Shown here: positions 32,916-41,410 of the stretch, in pieces
How the letters are laid out: the number at the start of each line of letters is the position of its first letter
How positions within the stretch are numbered: the stretch's first letter is position 1
Assembly: GCA_945905835.1 (NCBI GenBank)
Contig: CAMDQJ010000021.1
Location: 1-41,410 of the forward strand
Direction: 5' to 3'
Length of the DNA: 41,410 nucleotides
From: Asaia bogorensis
GTDB lineage: Bacteria; Pseudomonadota; Alphaproteobacteria; Reyranellales; Reyranellaceae
The notes under the pieces: generated by a model
Told to the model about the DNA's origin: nothing
The model's database searches: none
Seen by the model: the letters and a program-made list of their open reading frames with translations, nothing else
Made by a program: the position numbers and the translations under genes

Positions 32916-35105
32916 GTGCAGCCCGCCCTCTTCATCTTATTCTTTCTCTCGGGCGCGGCCGCTCTCATCTATCAGACCGCCTGGCACCGCCTCCTCGGCC
33001 TGTTCGCCGGCGCCGACACCATCGCCGCGGCCCTCGTGGTCGGCGCGTTCCTGCTCGGCCTCGGCGTCGGCAGCCTGGCGGCCGGCCTGTTGGCCGACCG
33101 GCTGCGCCGCCGCAGCGCCCTGATTGCCTTCGCCGTCTGCGAGGTCGGCATCGCGCTGTTCGCCGTGCTGAGCCCGTGGCTCTACTACGACGTCATCTAT
33201 CGCGAGCTGCTGCCGATCGCCTCCTCGCGCGCGGTGGTGTTCGCCGTCGTCTTCGCGGGCCTGCTGTGGCCGACCTTCCTGATGGGCTGCTCGCTGCCCT
33301 TCCTGTCGAAGGCCGTCGTGCGCCAGATCGAAGGATCGGCGCAGCTAATCGGCCAGCTCTATGGCGTGAACACTCTGGGCGCCGCCACGGGCGCCTTCAT
33401 CGGCGGCTGGTTCCTGATCGGCACTTTTGGCTTCGATGTCACGATCCAGATCGGCGCGGCGCTCAATTTAGTGGTGGCAGCCGGCGGCCTGTGGCTGGCG
33501 CGCCGGCTCGACATGGGCCGCGAGACCACGCCCGCACCACGACAGCGGAGTGCTACGGCCAACGACGGCATCGTCTGGCGCTGGTCGCTGCTGGTTTTCA
33601 TCAGCGGCTTTCTAATCGTGGCGCTGCAGATCGTCTGGTTCCGGCTGGTCGGCATGTTGCTGCAATCCAATGGCTACAGCTTCTCGCTGGTGCTGTCGGT
33701 GTTCCTGCTGGGCGACGCCGCGGGCCTGCTGCTGGGCGCGCGCGTCATCGACCGCATCGCCGATCCGCGGCGCTTCTTCTTCCTGATGCAGGGCACAGCC
33801 ACGGCGCTGGCGCTGGCCGGCGCCTGGTTCGTGTATCTGGCCATTGGCGCCGGACTTCTACCGTCGACCTTCTCCGACCATGACATCGTGACCGGCAGGG
33901 CGGGCGACACAGCGTTGATCGTCCTGCTGGTCGCGATCGTCGTGCTGCCCGCCTCCTTCATCATGGGCTTCTCCTTCCCCGTGGTGCAGAAGGCCGTGCA
34001 GCAGGACATCGACCGGCTGGGCAGCCGCGTCGGCTACGTGCAGCTCGCCAACATCGTCGGCAACAGCGCCGGCAGCCTGGTCGCCGGCCTCCTCCTGCTC
34101 GACCTGCTGGGAACGCCCGGCGCGCTGAAACTGCTGGTCGCCATCGGCCTCGCCTTCGCCTTGACGCAGATCGCCGGCCGGCGCGGGCCGCGCTGGGCCT
34201 GGCTGCCGGCCGGCGTACTGGCGGCGGGCCTCGTGCTGTTTCCCGGTGGCGAGGATTTCTGGCGTCGCCTGCATGGTGTCACCACGGAGCGCACCATCGT
34301 GGTCGAGGACAAGACCGGCCTCAGCCTGCTGAAATTCAGCGAGGGCCGCGCCGCCCGGCTCTACATCCAGGGCCATTCGCAAAGCGAACTGCCCTTCAGC
34401 ACCGTGCACAGCTTCCTCGGCGTCATCGGCCCGCTGACGCACGACGCGCCCCGGCGCATCCTGGTGATCGGCTCCGGCACCGGCGGCACGCCCTACGCCG
34501 CCGGCGCCCACCCTAACACCGAGCGGGTGAAGGTGATCGAAATCGTCGAACCGGTGATTGCCACGCTGCGGCGCTACACCGAACAGGGCGGTGCCGCCGG
34601 CGTCGACGGCCTCCTCAAGAGTAAAAAGTTCGACGTCGTGATCGCCGACGGCCGCCATGCGCTGGCGCTGGATACGACCAAGTACGACGTCATCGAGGCC
34701 GACGCGATCCTGCCCAAGACGGGCCTGTCGGGATTGCTCAATTCCCAGGAATTCTTCCAGCAGGTCCGCGGCAAGCTGGCGCCCGGCGGCATCTACGTGC
34801 AATGGGCGCCGACCGACCGGTCGATCCAGACGTTCCGCTCGGTCTTCCCGTACGTGACGATGGTGCATCCGGCGCTGCTGGGCAGCGACCGGCCGATTCC
34901 CTACAGCCGCGAAAAGATCCTAACACTTCTGGCGCGGCCCGAGGTCGACGCGCATTTCGCCGCGGCCGGCATCGATCGTGTCGAGCTCCGGCAATGGTTC
35001 GCCGACAAGAAGATGGAGCCCCTGAACGGCGGAATACTGGTGCCGACGCGCTCGCCCAACACCGACTTCTTCCCGCGCGACGAGTACTACCTCAATCGTC
35101 CTTGA
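32916..35105 (+). CDS. Polytopic membrane protein with a spermidine-synthase-like domain
   Basis: About 729 residues from the GTG at 32916 (GGGGCAGG upstream); a TTG at 32880 would add 12. The first two thirds are hydrophobic, with roughly 12-14 segments beginning PALFILFFLSGAAALIYQTA, the opening seen in fused membrane spermidine-synthase-like proteins. WHRLLGLFAGADTIAAALVV, MGCSLPFLSKAV and the repeat-like MGFSFPVVQKAV mark two related halves. The C-terminal third has a Rossmann methyltransferase-like fold with LVIGSGTGGTPYAAGAHP and YDVIEADAILP. Polyamine synthesis is doubtful because usual active-site acidic residues are not evident. It lies antisense inside the rbfA/truB junction and overlaps rbfA by 14 bp at the 3' ends. 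Confidence 0.78.
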   Translation: MQPALFILFFLSGAAALIYQTAWHRLLGLFAGADTIAAALVVGAFLLGLGVGSLAAGLLADRLRRRSALIAFAVCEVGIALFAVLSPWLYYDVIYRELLPIASSRAVVFAVVFAGLLWPTFLMGCSLPFLSKAVVRQIEGSAQLIGQLYGVNTLGAATGAFIGGWFLIGTFGFDVTIQIGAALNLVVAAGGLWLARRLDMGRETTPAPRQRSATANDGIVWRWSLLVFISGFLIVALQIVWFRLVGMLLQSNGYSFSLVLSVFLLGDAAGLLLGARVIDRIADPRRFFFLMQGTATALALAGAWFVYLAIGAGLLPSTFSDHDIVTGRAGDTALIVLLVAIVVLPASFIMGFSFPVVQKAVQQDIDRLGSRVGYVQLANIVGNSAGSLVAGLLLLDLLGTPGALKLLVAIGLAFALTQIAGRRGPRWAWLPAGVLAAGLVLFPGGEDFWRRLHGVTTERTIVVEDKTGLSLLKFSEGRAARLYIQGHSQSELPFSTVHSFLGVIGPLTHDAPRRILVIGSGTGGTPYAAGAHPNTERVKVIEIVEPVIATLRRYTEQGGAAGVDGLLKSKKFDVVIADGRHALALDTTKYDVIEADAILPKTGLSGLLNSQEFFQQVRGKLAPGGIYVQWAPTDRSIQTFRSVFPYVTMVHPALLGSDRPIPYSREKILTLLARPEVDAHFAAAGIDRVELRQWFADKKMEPLNGGILVPTRSPNTDFFPRDEYYLNRP

Positions 35106-35517
35106 CGTCGGGGTCCTCGACATCGCGCGCGACGTCGGGCCGGCGCAACAGGGCGCCGATGCGGTCGGCGGCGTCGAAGCTGCGGTCGAGTTCGAAGCGG
35201 ATCTCCGGCGCATGGCGGAGCTGGGCGCGTTCGCCGACGCGGGCGCGGAACCACGGGCCGGCGCGGCGCAGGGCGGCCAGCAGGCGCTGGGCATCCTGGC
35301 CGCCCAGCGGCATGACGAAGGCGATGGCGTTGCGCAGGTCGGGGCTTGCATCGACCGACGTGACGGTGATCGAGGTGCCGCGCAACTCGGGATCGCGCAT
35401 CTCGCCGCGCTCGATTAGCTCGGCGATCAGGTGGCGCAGCTCTTCGCCGACGCGCAGCTGGCGCTGGCTATGAGGCCGACCCTCGTGGTCGGAAGAAGAA
35501 GTGCGTCGCCGCGGCAT
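35092..35517 (-). CDS. rbfA: 30S ribosome-binding factor RbfA
   Basis: A 141-residue KH-like factor for late 30S maturation and cold adaptation. Family blocks are SQRQLRVGEELRHLIAELIE, GTSITVTSVDASPDLRNAIA, FVMPLGG, and APEIRFELDRSFDAADRIGA. The start has GGAGATCGG upstream and lies 15 bp after the infB stop. Its 3' end overlaps the 3' end of the opposing membrane gene. Confidence 0.94.
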   Translation of the reverse strand: MPRRRTSSSDHEGRPHSQRQLRVGEELRHLIAELIERGEMRDPELRGTSITVTSVDASPDLRNAIAFVMPLGGQDAQRLLAALRRAGPWFRARVGERAQLRHAPEIRFELDRSFDAADRIGALLRRPDVARDVEDPDVKDD

Positions 35518-35532
35518 CGTCCGATCTCCAGC

Positions 35533-38217
<2,685 letters not shown>

Positions 38218-38249
38218 ATCGGGTGTTGTCCTTGGTCCGCTCCGGCCCG

Positions 38250-38882
38250 TCAACCGGCGCTATTCGAGCGAAAGCCGCGCCAGCGCGCCGCTCCGCCCGC
38301 GATTCTCTGGGTAAAATGCCCGCCCGCGTCGTCGCGCGAGATGGCCACGTAAACCGCCTGGTCGCGCCCGAAGACGCCGCCCAGTGTCTCTGCATCGGCC
38401 AGCCGCTCGATCGGCAGCCCGGTCGCCTGGAGCTTCGAAAGGCCATCGCCATCGGCCTCGCTGGCCACCACCAGCAACCCCGCCTGGCGCCGGCCGATCG
38501 CCTGCTCGACCTTCGCGAACCCGGCCACAGCGCGGCCGGCCCGGCGGGCCCGGCCGATATAGGCCAAAGCGCTTTCCAGCATCATCCGCTCGATGCGGTC
38601 GGCGAGATCGTCACCGACACGCACAGCAGCGCGCGCCGCCTTGGAAAACAGCTTTTTAGCCATCGCCTGCTCGACCATCGCCCGCTCGGCCTTCACCCAC
38701 ATGCCGCGGCCCGGCAGGCAGCGCGCCAGGTCGGGCACGACCTCGCTGTCGGGGCCGACAACGAAACGGATCATCCGCTCCGGCGCGAGCTCTTCACCCG
38801 TCACGATGCACGTGCGCACGGGACCGGGCACAACAGCGTCCAGCTCAGCGTTCACGGGCATGATTTCGAGTGCGGCCTGCAA
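38250..38882 (-). CDS. YlxR-type RNA-binding protein with an L7Ae-like domain
   Basis: A 210-residue protein between nusA and infB. Residues about 20-85 form the YlxR (DUF448) domain: [20 protein letters not shown] and [20 protein letters not shown]. From about 95 on, [20 protein letters not shown] and [20 protein letters not shown] resemble the L7Ae-like domain that is fused to YlxR in alphaproteobacteria. YlxR proteins are linked to ribosome/RNase P-related RNA binding and transcription control. The C-terminus is rich in Arg and Gly. Confidence 0.87.
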   Translation of the reverse strand: MQAALEIMPVNAELDAVVPGPVRTCIVTGEELAPERMIRFVVGPDSEVVPDLARCLPGRGMWVKAERAMVEQAMAKKLFSKAARAAVRVGDDLADRIERMMLESALAYIGRARRAGRAVAGFAKVEQAIGRRQAGLLVVASEADGDGLSKLQATGLPIERLADAETLGGVFGRDQAVYVAISRDDAGGHFTQRIAGGAARWRGFRSNSAG

Positions 38883-38894
38883 CGTGCGCGCCTC

Positions 38895-40445
38895 CTAGGC
38901 CTTCGCCGCGTCGGCGGCGGGAGCCGCCCCATCGGCGTTATCTCCGGCGAACCAATGCTCGCGCGCCTTCATGATGATGGCGTTGGCGGTGTCGTTATCC
39001 ATGGCGCTCTCGCCCACGATCTCGCGCAACTCGTCGGAGGCGAGGTCGGCGAGATCGTCGCGGGTCTTCACGCCCTTTTCGCCAAGAGCAACCAGCATGG
39101 CGAGGTTGAGGCCCTCGACCGCCTGCACTTTCTCGCTGATGCCGAGATCGGCAAGGCGGGCGGCAAGATCGACGTCGCGCTTCTCGATGAACTCGCGGCC
39201 GCGGCGCTGCAGCTCGGAGGCGATGTCCTCGTCGAAGCCCTCGACGCCGGCCAGGTCCTCGAGTGCCGCATCGGCCACGTCCTCGACCGAGGCGTAGCCT
39301 TCGGCCACGAGCAGATGGGCGATCACGTCGTCGACGTCGAGTAAGAGCTTGAACAGCTCGGTGCGCTCGCGGGTTTCCTTCTGGCGGCGCTCGCTTTCCT
39401 CGGCCTCGGTCATGATGTCGATTTCCCAGCCGGTGAGCTGAGAGGCGAGCTTGACGTTCTGGCCACGGCGGCCGATCGCCAGCGAGAGCTGGTCGTCGGG
39501 CACCACCACCTCGGTCTTGCCCTTCTCCTCGTCCATCAGCACCTTGCTGACTTCGGCGGGAGCCAGCGCATTGACGATGAAGTTGGCCGGGTCGGACGAC
39601 CACGGGATGATGTCGACCTTCTCGCCCTGCAGCTCCTGCACGACGGCCTGGACGCGGCTGCCACGCATGCCGACGCAGGCGCCGATCGGATCGATCGAGC
39701 TGTCGTGGCTCAGCACCGCGATCTTGGCGCGGCTGCCGGGATCGCGGGCCACGGCCTTGATCTCGATGATGTTGTCGTAGATTTCCGGCACTTCCTGCGT
39801 GAACAGCTTGGCCATGAACTGCGGATGGCTTCTGGACAGGAAGATCTGCGGGCCACGCGGCTCCTCGCGGACGTCGAAGATATAGGCGCGGACGCGGTCG
39901 TTCACGCGCAGGCTCTCGCGGGGGATCGTCTCGTCGCGGCGGATCACGCCCTCGGCGCGCTGCAGGTCGACGGTGATGTTGCCGTAGTCGACGCGCTTGA
40001 CCACACCCGACACGATCTCGCCGATCTTGTCCTTGAATTCCTCGTACTGGCGCTTGCGCTCGCTCTCGCGCATGCGCTGCGTGATCACCTGCTTGGCGGT
40101 CTGGGCAGCGACGCGGCCGAAATCGATCGGCGGTAGCTCGTCGGTCAAAAAGTCGCCGACCTGGGCCTCGGGATTGCGGCGCTGCGCTTCGGCCAGCGTC
40201 ACCTGGGTGTTCTCGATCTCGACCGGATCGGCGACCTGCATGTAGCGCATCAGCTTGATCTCGCCGGTCTTGCGGTCGATCTCGGCGCGGATGTCGTGCT
40301 CCAGCCCGTACTTGGCGCGGCCGGCCTTCTGGATGGCCTGTTCCATCGCCTCGAGCACTTCCTCGCGCTCGATGCCCTTTTCACGGGCGACCATGTCGGC
40401 CACCTGGAGCATCTCCAGACGCGGGATATCGGCTGTCGTTGCCAT
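38895..40445 (-). CDS. nusA: Transcription termination/antitermination factor NusA
   Basis: A 516-residue RNA-polymerase-binding factor that modulates pausing, termination and antitermination. The N-terminal RNAP-binding domain contains [20 protein letters not shown] and KYG. S1 begins near [22 protein letters not shown]1 is [20 protein letters not shown] and KH2 is [20 protein letters not shown]. The C-terminal part has helix-hairpin-helix acidic repeats ([20 protein letters not shown]) and ends in an Ala-rich tail. It begins 20 bp after rimP. In E. coli NusA represses its own operon; the terminator-like hairpin in the rimP leader would be a natural target. Confidence 0.97.
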   Translation of the reverse strand: MATTADIPRLEMLQVADMVAREKGIEREEVLEAMEQAIQKAGRAKYGLEHDIRAEIDRKTGEIKLMRYMQVADPVEIENTQVTLAEAQRRNPEAQVGDFLTDELPPIDFGRVAAQTAKQVITQRMRESERKRQYEEFKDKIGEIVSGVVKRVDYGNITVDLQRAEGVIRRDETIPRESLRVNDRVRAYIFDVREEPRGPQIFLSRSHPQFMAKLFTQEVPEIYDNIIEIKAVARDPGSRAKIAVLSHDSSIDPIGACVGMRGSRVQAVVQELQGEKVDIIPWSSDPANFIVNALAPAEVSKVLMDEEKGKTEVVVPDDQLSLAIGRRGQNVKLASQLTGWEIDIMTEAEESERRQKETRERTELFKLLLDVDDVIAHLLVAEGYASVEDVADAALEDLAGVEGFDEDIASELQRRGREFIEKRDVDLAARLADLGISEKVQAVEGLNLAMLVALGEKGVKTRDDLADLASDELREIVGESAMDNDTANAIIMKAREHWFAGDNADGAAPAADAAKA

Positions 40446-40465
40446 GTCGATTCTCTCTTTCTTCT

Positions 40466-40987
40466 TCAGTGAGCCCGATTTGGTGAATTAGGGGCCGCGC
40501 TGTCCTGGGCGCGGCGGTGTTCTTCCAAGAGTGCGTTGGTCATTTCGAGCTTGGCCTTGCCGATGGCGCCGAACGGCACCGTGGTCTCGACGCCGTCCTC
40601 GAGCCGAAGCTTCACCAGCTCGCCCTCGATGCCGAGCAGCGTACCCTTGAAGCGGCGGCGGCCGGCGATCGGCTCGGCGGTCTCCAGCCGGGCCAGATGA
40701 CCCGACCAGCGCAGATAATCCTTGGGCCGGGTGAGCGGCCGGTCGATGCCGGGTGAACTCACTTCCAGCGTATAGGGGCTCGAAATCGGATCCTCGACGT
40801 CGAGCACCGCAGATAGGGCGCGTGACAGCGTGGCACAATCCTCGACGTCGATGGCCTTGCCGTCGGCGCGGTCGACCATGATCTGCAGCGTGCCGCCGCG
40901 GCTCATGTAGACGCGGACCAGCTCGTAGCCCATGCCGACCACGGTCGGGGCAATGACGGCGTCTACTCGACGTTCCAGATCGTTCAC
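40466..40987 (-). CDS. rimP: Ribosome maturation factor RimP
   Basis: A 173-residue two-domain factor for 30S subunit maturation. Family blocks are the N-terminal MGYELVRVYMSRGGTLQIMV, DVEDCATLSRALSAVLDVED and SSPYTLEVSSPGIDRPLTRP. An SH3-like C-terminal part contains FKGTLLGIEGELVKLRLEDG. It is the first gene of the nusA operon, with a leader of about 105 nt that contains two hairpins and follows a strong promoter. Confidence 0.95.
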   Translation of the reverse strand: MNDLERRVDAVIAPTVVGMGYELVRVYMSRGGTLQIMVDRADGKAIDVEDCATLSRALSAVLDVEDPISSPYTLEVSSPGIDRPLTRPKDYLRWSGHLARLETAEPIAGRRRFKGTLLGIEGELVKLRLEDGVETTVPFGAIGKAKLEMTNALLEEHRRAQDSAAPNSPNRAH

Positions 40988-41037
40988 TCGGTTCCAATTC
41001 GCCAGGTTTTGGGCCGTTGGGATTGCGCCAAATGAAA

Positions 41038-41060
41038 AGAGCGGGTTTTCGGCCCACTCT
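41038..41060 (-). terminator. Terminator-like hairpin (possible attenuator) in the rimP-nusA leader
   Basis: On the reverse strand AGAGTGGG and CCCGCTCT form an 8-bp stem (one G-T pair) around CCGAAAA, followed immediately by TTTTC. It lies between the promoter at 41102-41130 and the rimP ATG at 40987, so it would stop transcription before the operon unless overcome. Confidence 0.6.
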
Positions 41061-41068
41061 TCTTGTTT

Positions 41069-41085
41069 GGTTCGTCCCGCGAACC
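41069..41085 (-). promoter_or_regulatory. Upstream leader hairpin of the rimP-nusA operon
   Basis: GGTTCG (41069-41074) and CGAACC (41080-41085) form a perfect 6-bp stem with a 5-nt loop, 8 nt on the promoter side of the terminator-like hairpin. It may be a NusA- or RNAP-responsive element; this is inference. Confidence 0.4.
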
Positions 41086-41101
41086 CGTTCAGGATGGCGG
41101 G

Positions 41102-41130
41102 GTTATAAGCGCAGTATCGCCGATTATCAA
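41102..41130 (-). promoter_or_regulatory. Strong sigma70 promoter of the rimP-nusA-infB operon
   Basis: On the reverse strand, TTGATA (41125-41130) and TATAAC (41102-41107) have an ideal 17-bp spacer. Transcription would begin near 41095, giving a leader of about 105 nt before rimP. Confidence 0.75.
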
Positions 41131-41156
41131 GCGTTTCCGGCAGGTTAGAGAGAGAA

Positions 41157-41279
41157 ATGGCGCTCGGGTTTTATCATGGCTGGTGGGTGGTTTTTTGCGC
41201 CTTTATTATCGCTCTCTACGGGTGGGGGCTCGGCTTCTATGGGTTGAGCCTATATCTGGTAGCACTGCTGTCCGGTTAA
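41157..41279 (+). pseudogene. N-terminal fragment of an MFS transporter cut by an IS element
   Basis: A 40-codon frame with GAGAGAGA upstream reads MALGFYHGWWVVFCAFIIAL, then GWGLGFYGLSLYLVAL. This is the first membrane helix and following loop typical of a subfamily of MFS permeases. Similarity stops after about residue 37 (41267); the last codons LSG and the TAA come from the adjacent IS end. GC content is clearly lower than in the rest of the window, so the MFS gene itself may be of foreign origin. It is divergent from the rimP promoter. Confidence 0.7.
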
Positions 41280-41410
41280 AAAGAGAACAGATTCAATTGG
41301 TTGCCGATGGCGACGTCATCGGAGCTGGGATGATTGGCTGAAAAGGCTTGTTGCAAGGGCATCTTCTCGAAAAGCGTGAGCGAGAATATCTGTAGCAAAG
41401 TGTAGAGCGA
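41268..41410 (-). mobile_element. Right end of an IS4-family insertion sequence (partial)
   Basis: From CTGTCCGGTTAAAAA at 41268 onward, composition drops and the reverse strand encodes the C-terminus of an IS4-type transposase ending 10 bp inside the element. The forward MFS frame is cut at this point. The terminal inverted repeat and target duplication cannot be checked because the other end lies beyond the window. Confidence 0.72.
41276..41410 (-). CDS. IS4-family transposase, C-terminal 44 residues (partial)
   Basis: Reading into the window from its right edge on the reverse strand gives SLYTLLQIFSLTLFEKMPLQ, then QAFSANHPSS and a tail NQLNLFSF with a TAA at 41276-41278. This C-terminal pattern (SLYTLLQI..TLFEK..LQQAF...NQLxLFxF) is characteristic of IS4-family transposases with an N-terminal DUF4372. 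The catalytic DDE part lies outside the window, so whether the element is intact is unknown. Confidence 0.75.
   Translation of the reverse strand, partial: SLYTLLQIFSLTLFEKMPLQQAFSANHPSSDDVAIGNQLNLFSF

Noticed and set aside
32872..33123. ATG at 32872 as start of the membrane spermidine-synthase-like gene
   Set aside because: It is in the wrong frame; the hydrophobic protein is read in the frame of the GTG at 32916.
31982..33883. 633-codon forward frame across truB and the membrane gene
   Set aside because: It spans two genuine genes in other frames and has no domain similarity.
41063..41341. 92-codon forward frame at the right edge
   Set aside because: It crosses the rimP promoter, the MFS fragment in another frame and the IS end; no family similarity, and the MFS reading has a ribosome site and recognisable helix.

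Overview
The window is a chromosomal segment of a high-GC alphaproteobacterium. I infer this from the GC-rich coding bias, an Irr-type Fur regulator lying divergently next to fabA-fabB-fabI, an Irr box (ICE) in front of a rubrerythrin gene, HslUV, TRAP and ABC solute systems, and alphaproteobacterial versions of the housekeeping genes. A Reyranella-like or related Rhodospirillales/Rhizobiales lineage is my best guess, but it is unproven. I recognised no rRNA, tRNA or CRISPR array.

Layout. Positions 1-5800 hold a partial SulP permease, divergent from a TRAP operon (dctP-dctQ-dctM), then a reverse-strand flavin oxidoreductase and a secreted alpha/beta hydrolase. Positions 5900-9200 hold an MFS permease with a tiny membrane ORF, facing hslV-hslU. 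Positions 9265-17450 are mixed metabolic genes: a small unknown protein, a DadA-like oxidoreductase, a transglutaminase-like gene broken by one in-frame TAG, an amidohydrolase, a YgjP-type metallopeptidase, a family 5 solute-binding protein with an adenosine-deaminase-like gene, and msrA. Positions 17500-22640 hold a possible micro-ORF, a PlsB-like acyltransferase with a YihY membrane protein, a 2-hydroxyacid dehydrogenase, an SH3 protein and a TonB-like protein.

Positions 22640-25600 are a compact redox module: rubrerythrin, a two-cluster Fe-S/CCG protein and a DUF3501 protein, with irr upstream and a near-consensus ICE beside a good sigma70 promoter. Then come fabA-fabB-fabI (unsaturated and general fatty acid synthesis) and a secreted intradiol dioxygenase.

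From 29293 to 40987, on the reverse strand, lies the transcription/translation cluster rimP-nusA-ylxR-infB-rbfA // truB-rpsO-pnp. It is split by a large membrane spermidine-synthase-like gene on the opposite strand. A strong promoter and a terminator-like hairpin lie in the rimP leader. At the right edge an MFS gene has been cut after about 37 codons by an IS4-family element, of which only the transposase C-terminus is inside the window.

Most tail-to-tail gene pairs are 0-3 bp apart or overlap. The two exceptions (20024-20104 and 28467-28592) are filled almost exactly by two members of a nested palindromic repeat. The most interesting items are the Irr-linked rubrerythrin/Fe-S/DUF3501 module, this repeat family, the interrupted transglutaminase flanked by a duplicated oxidoreductase tail, and the antisense gene inside the nusA-infB-pnp cluster.
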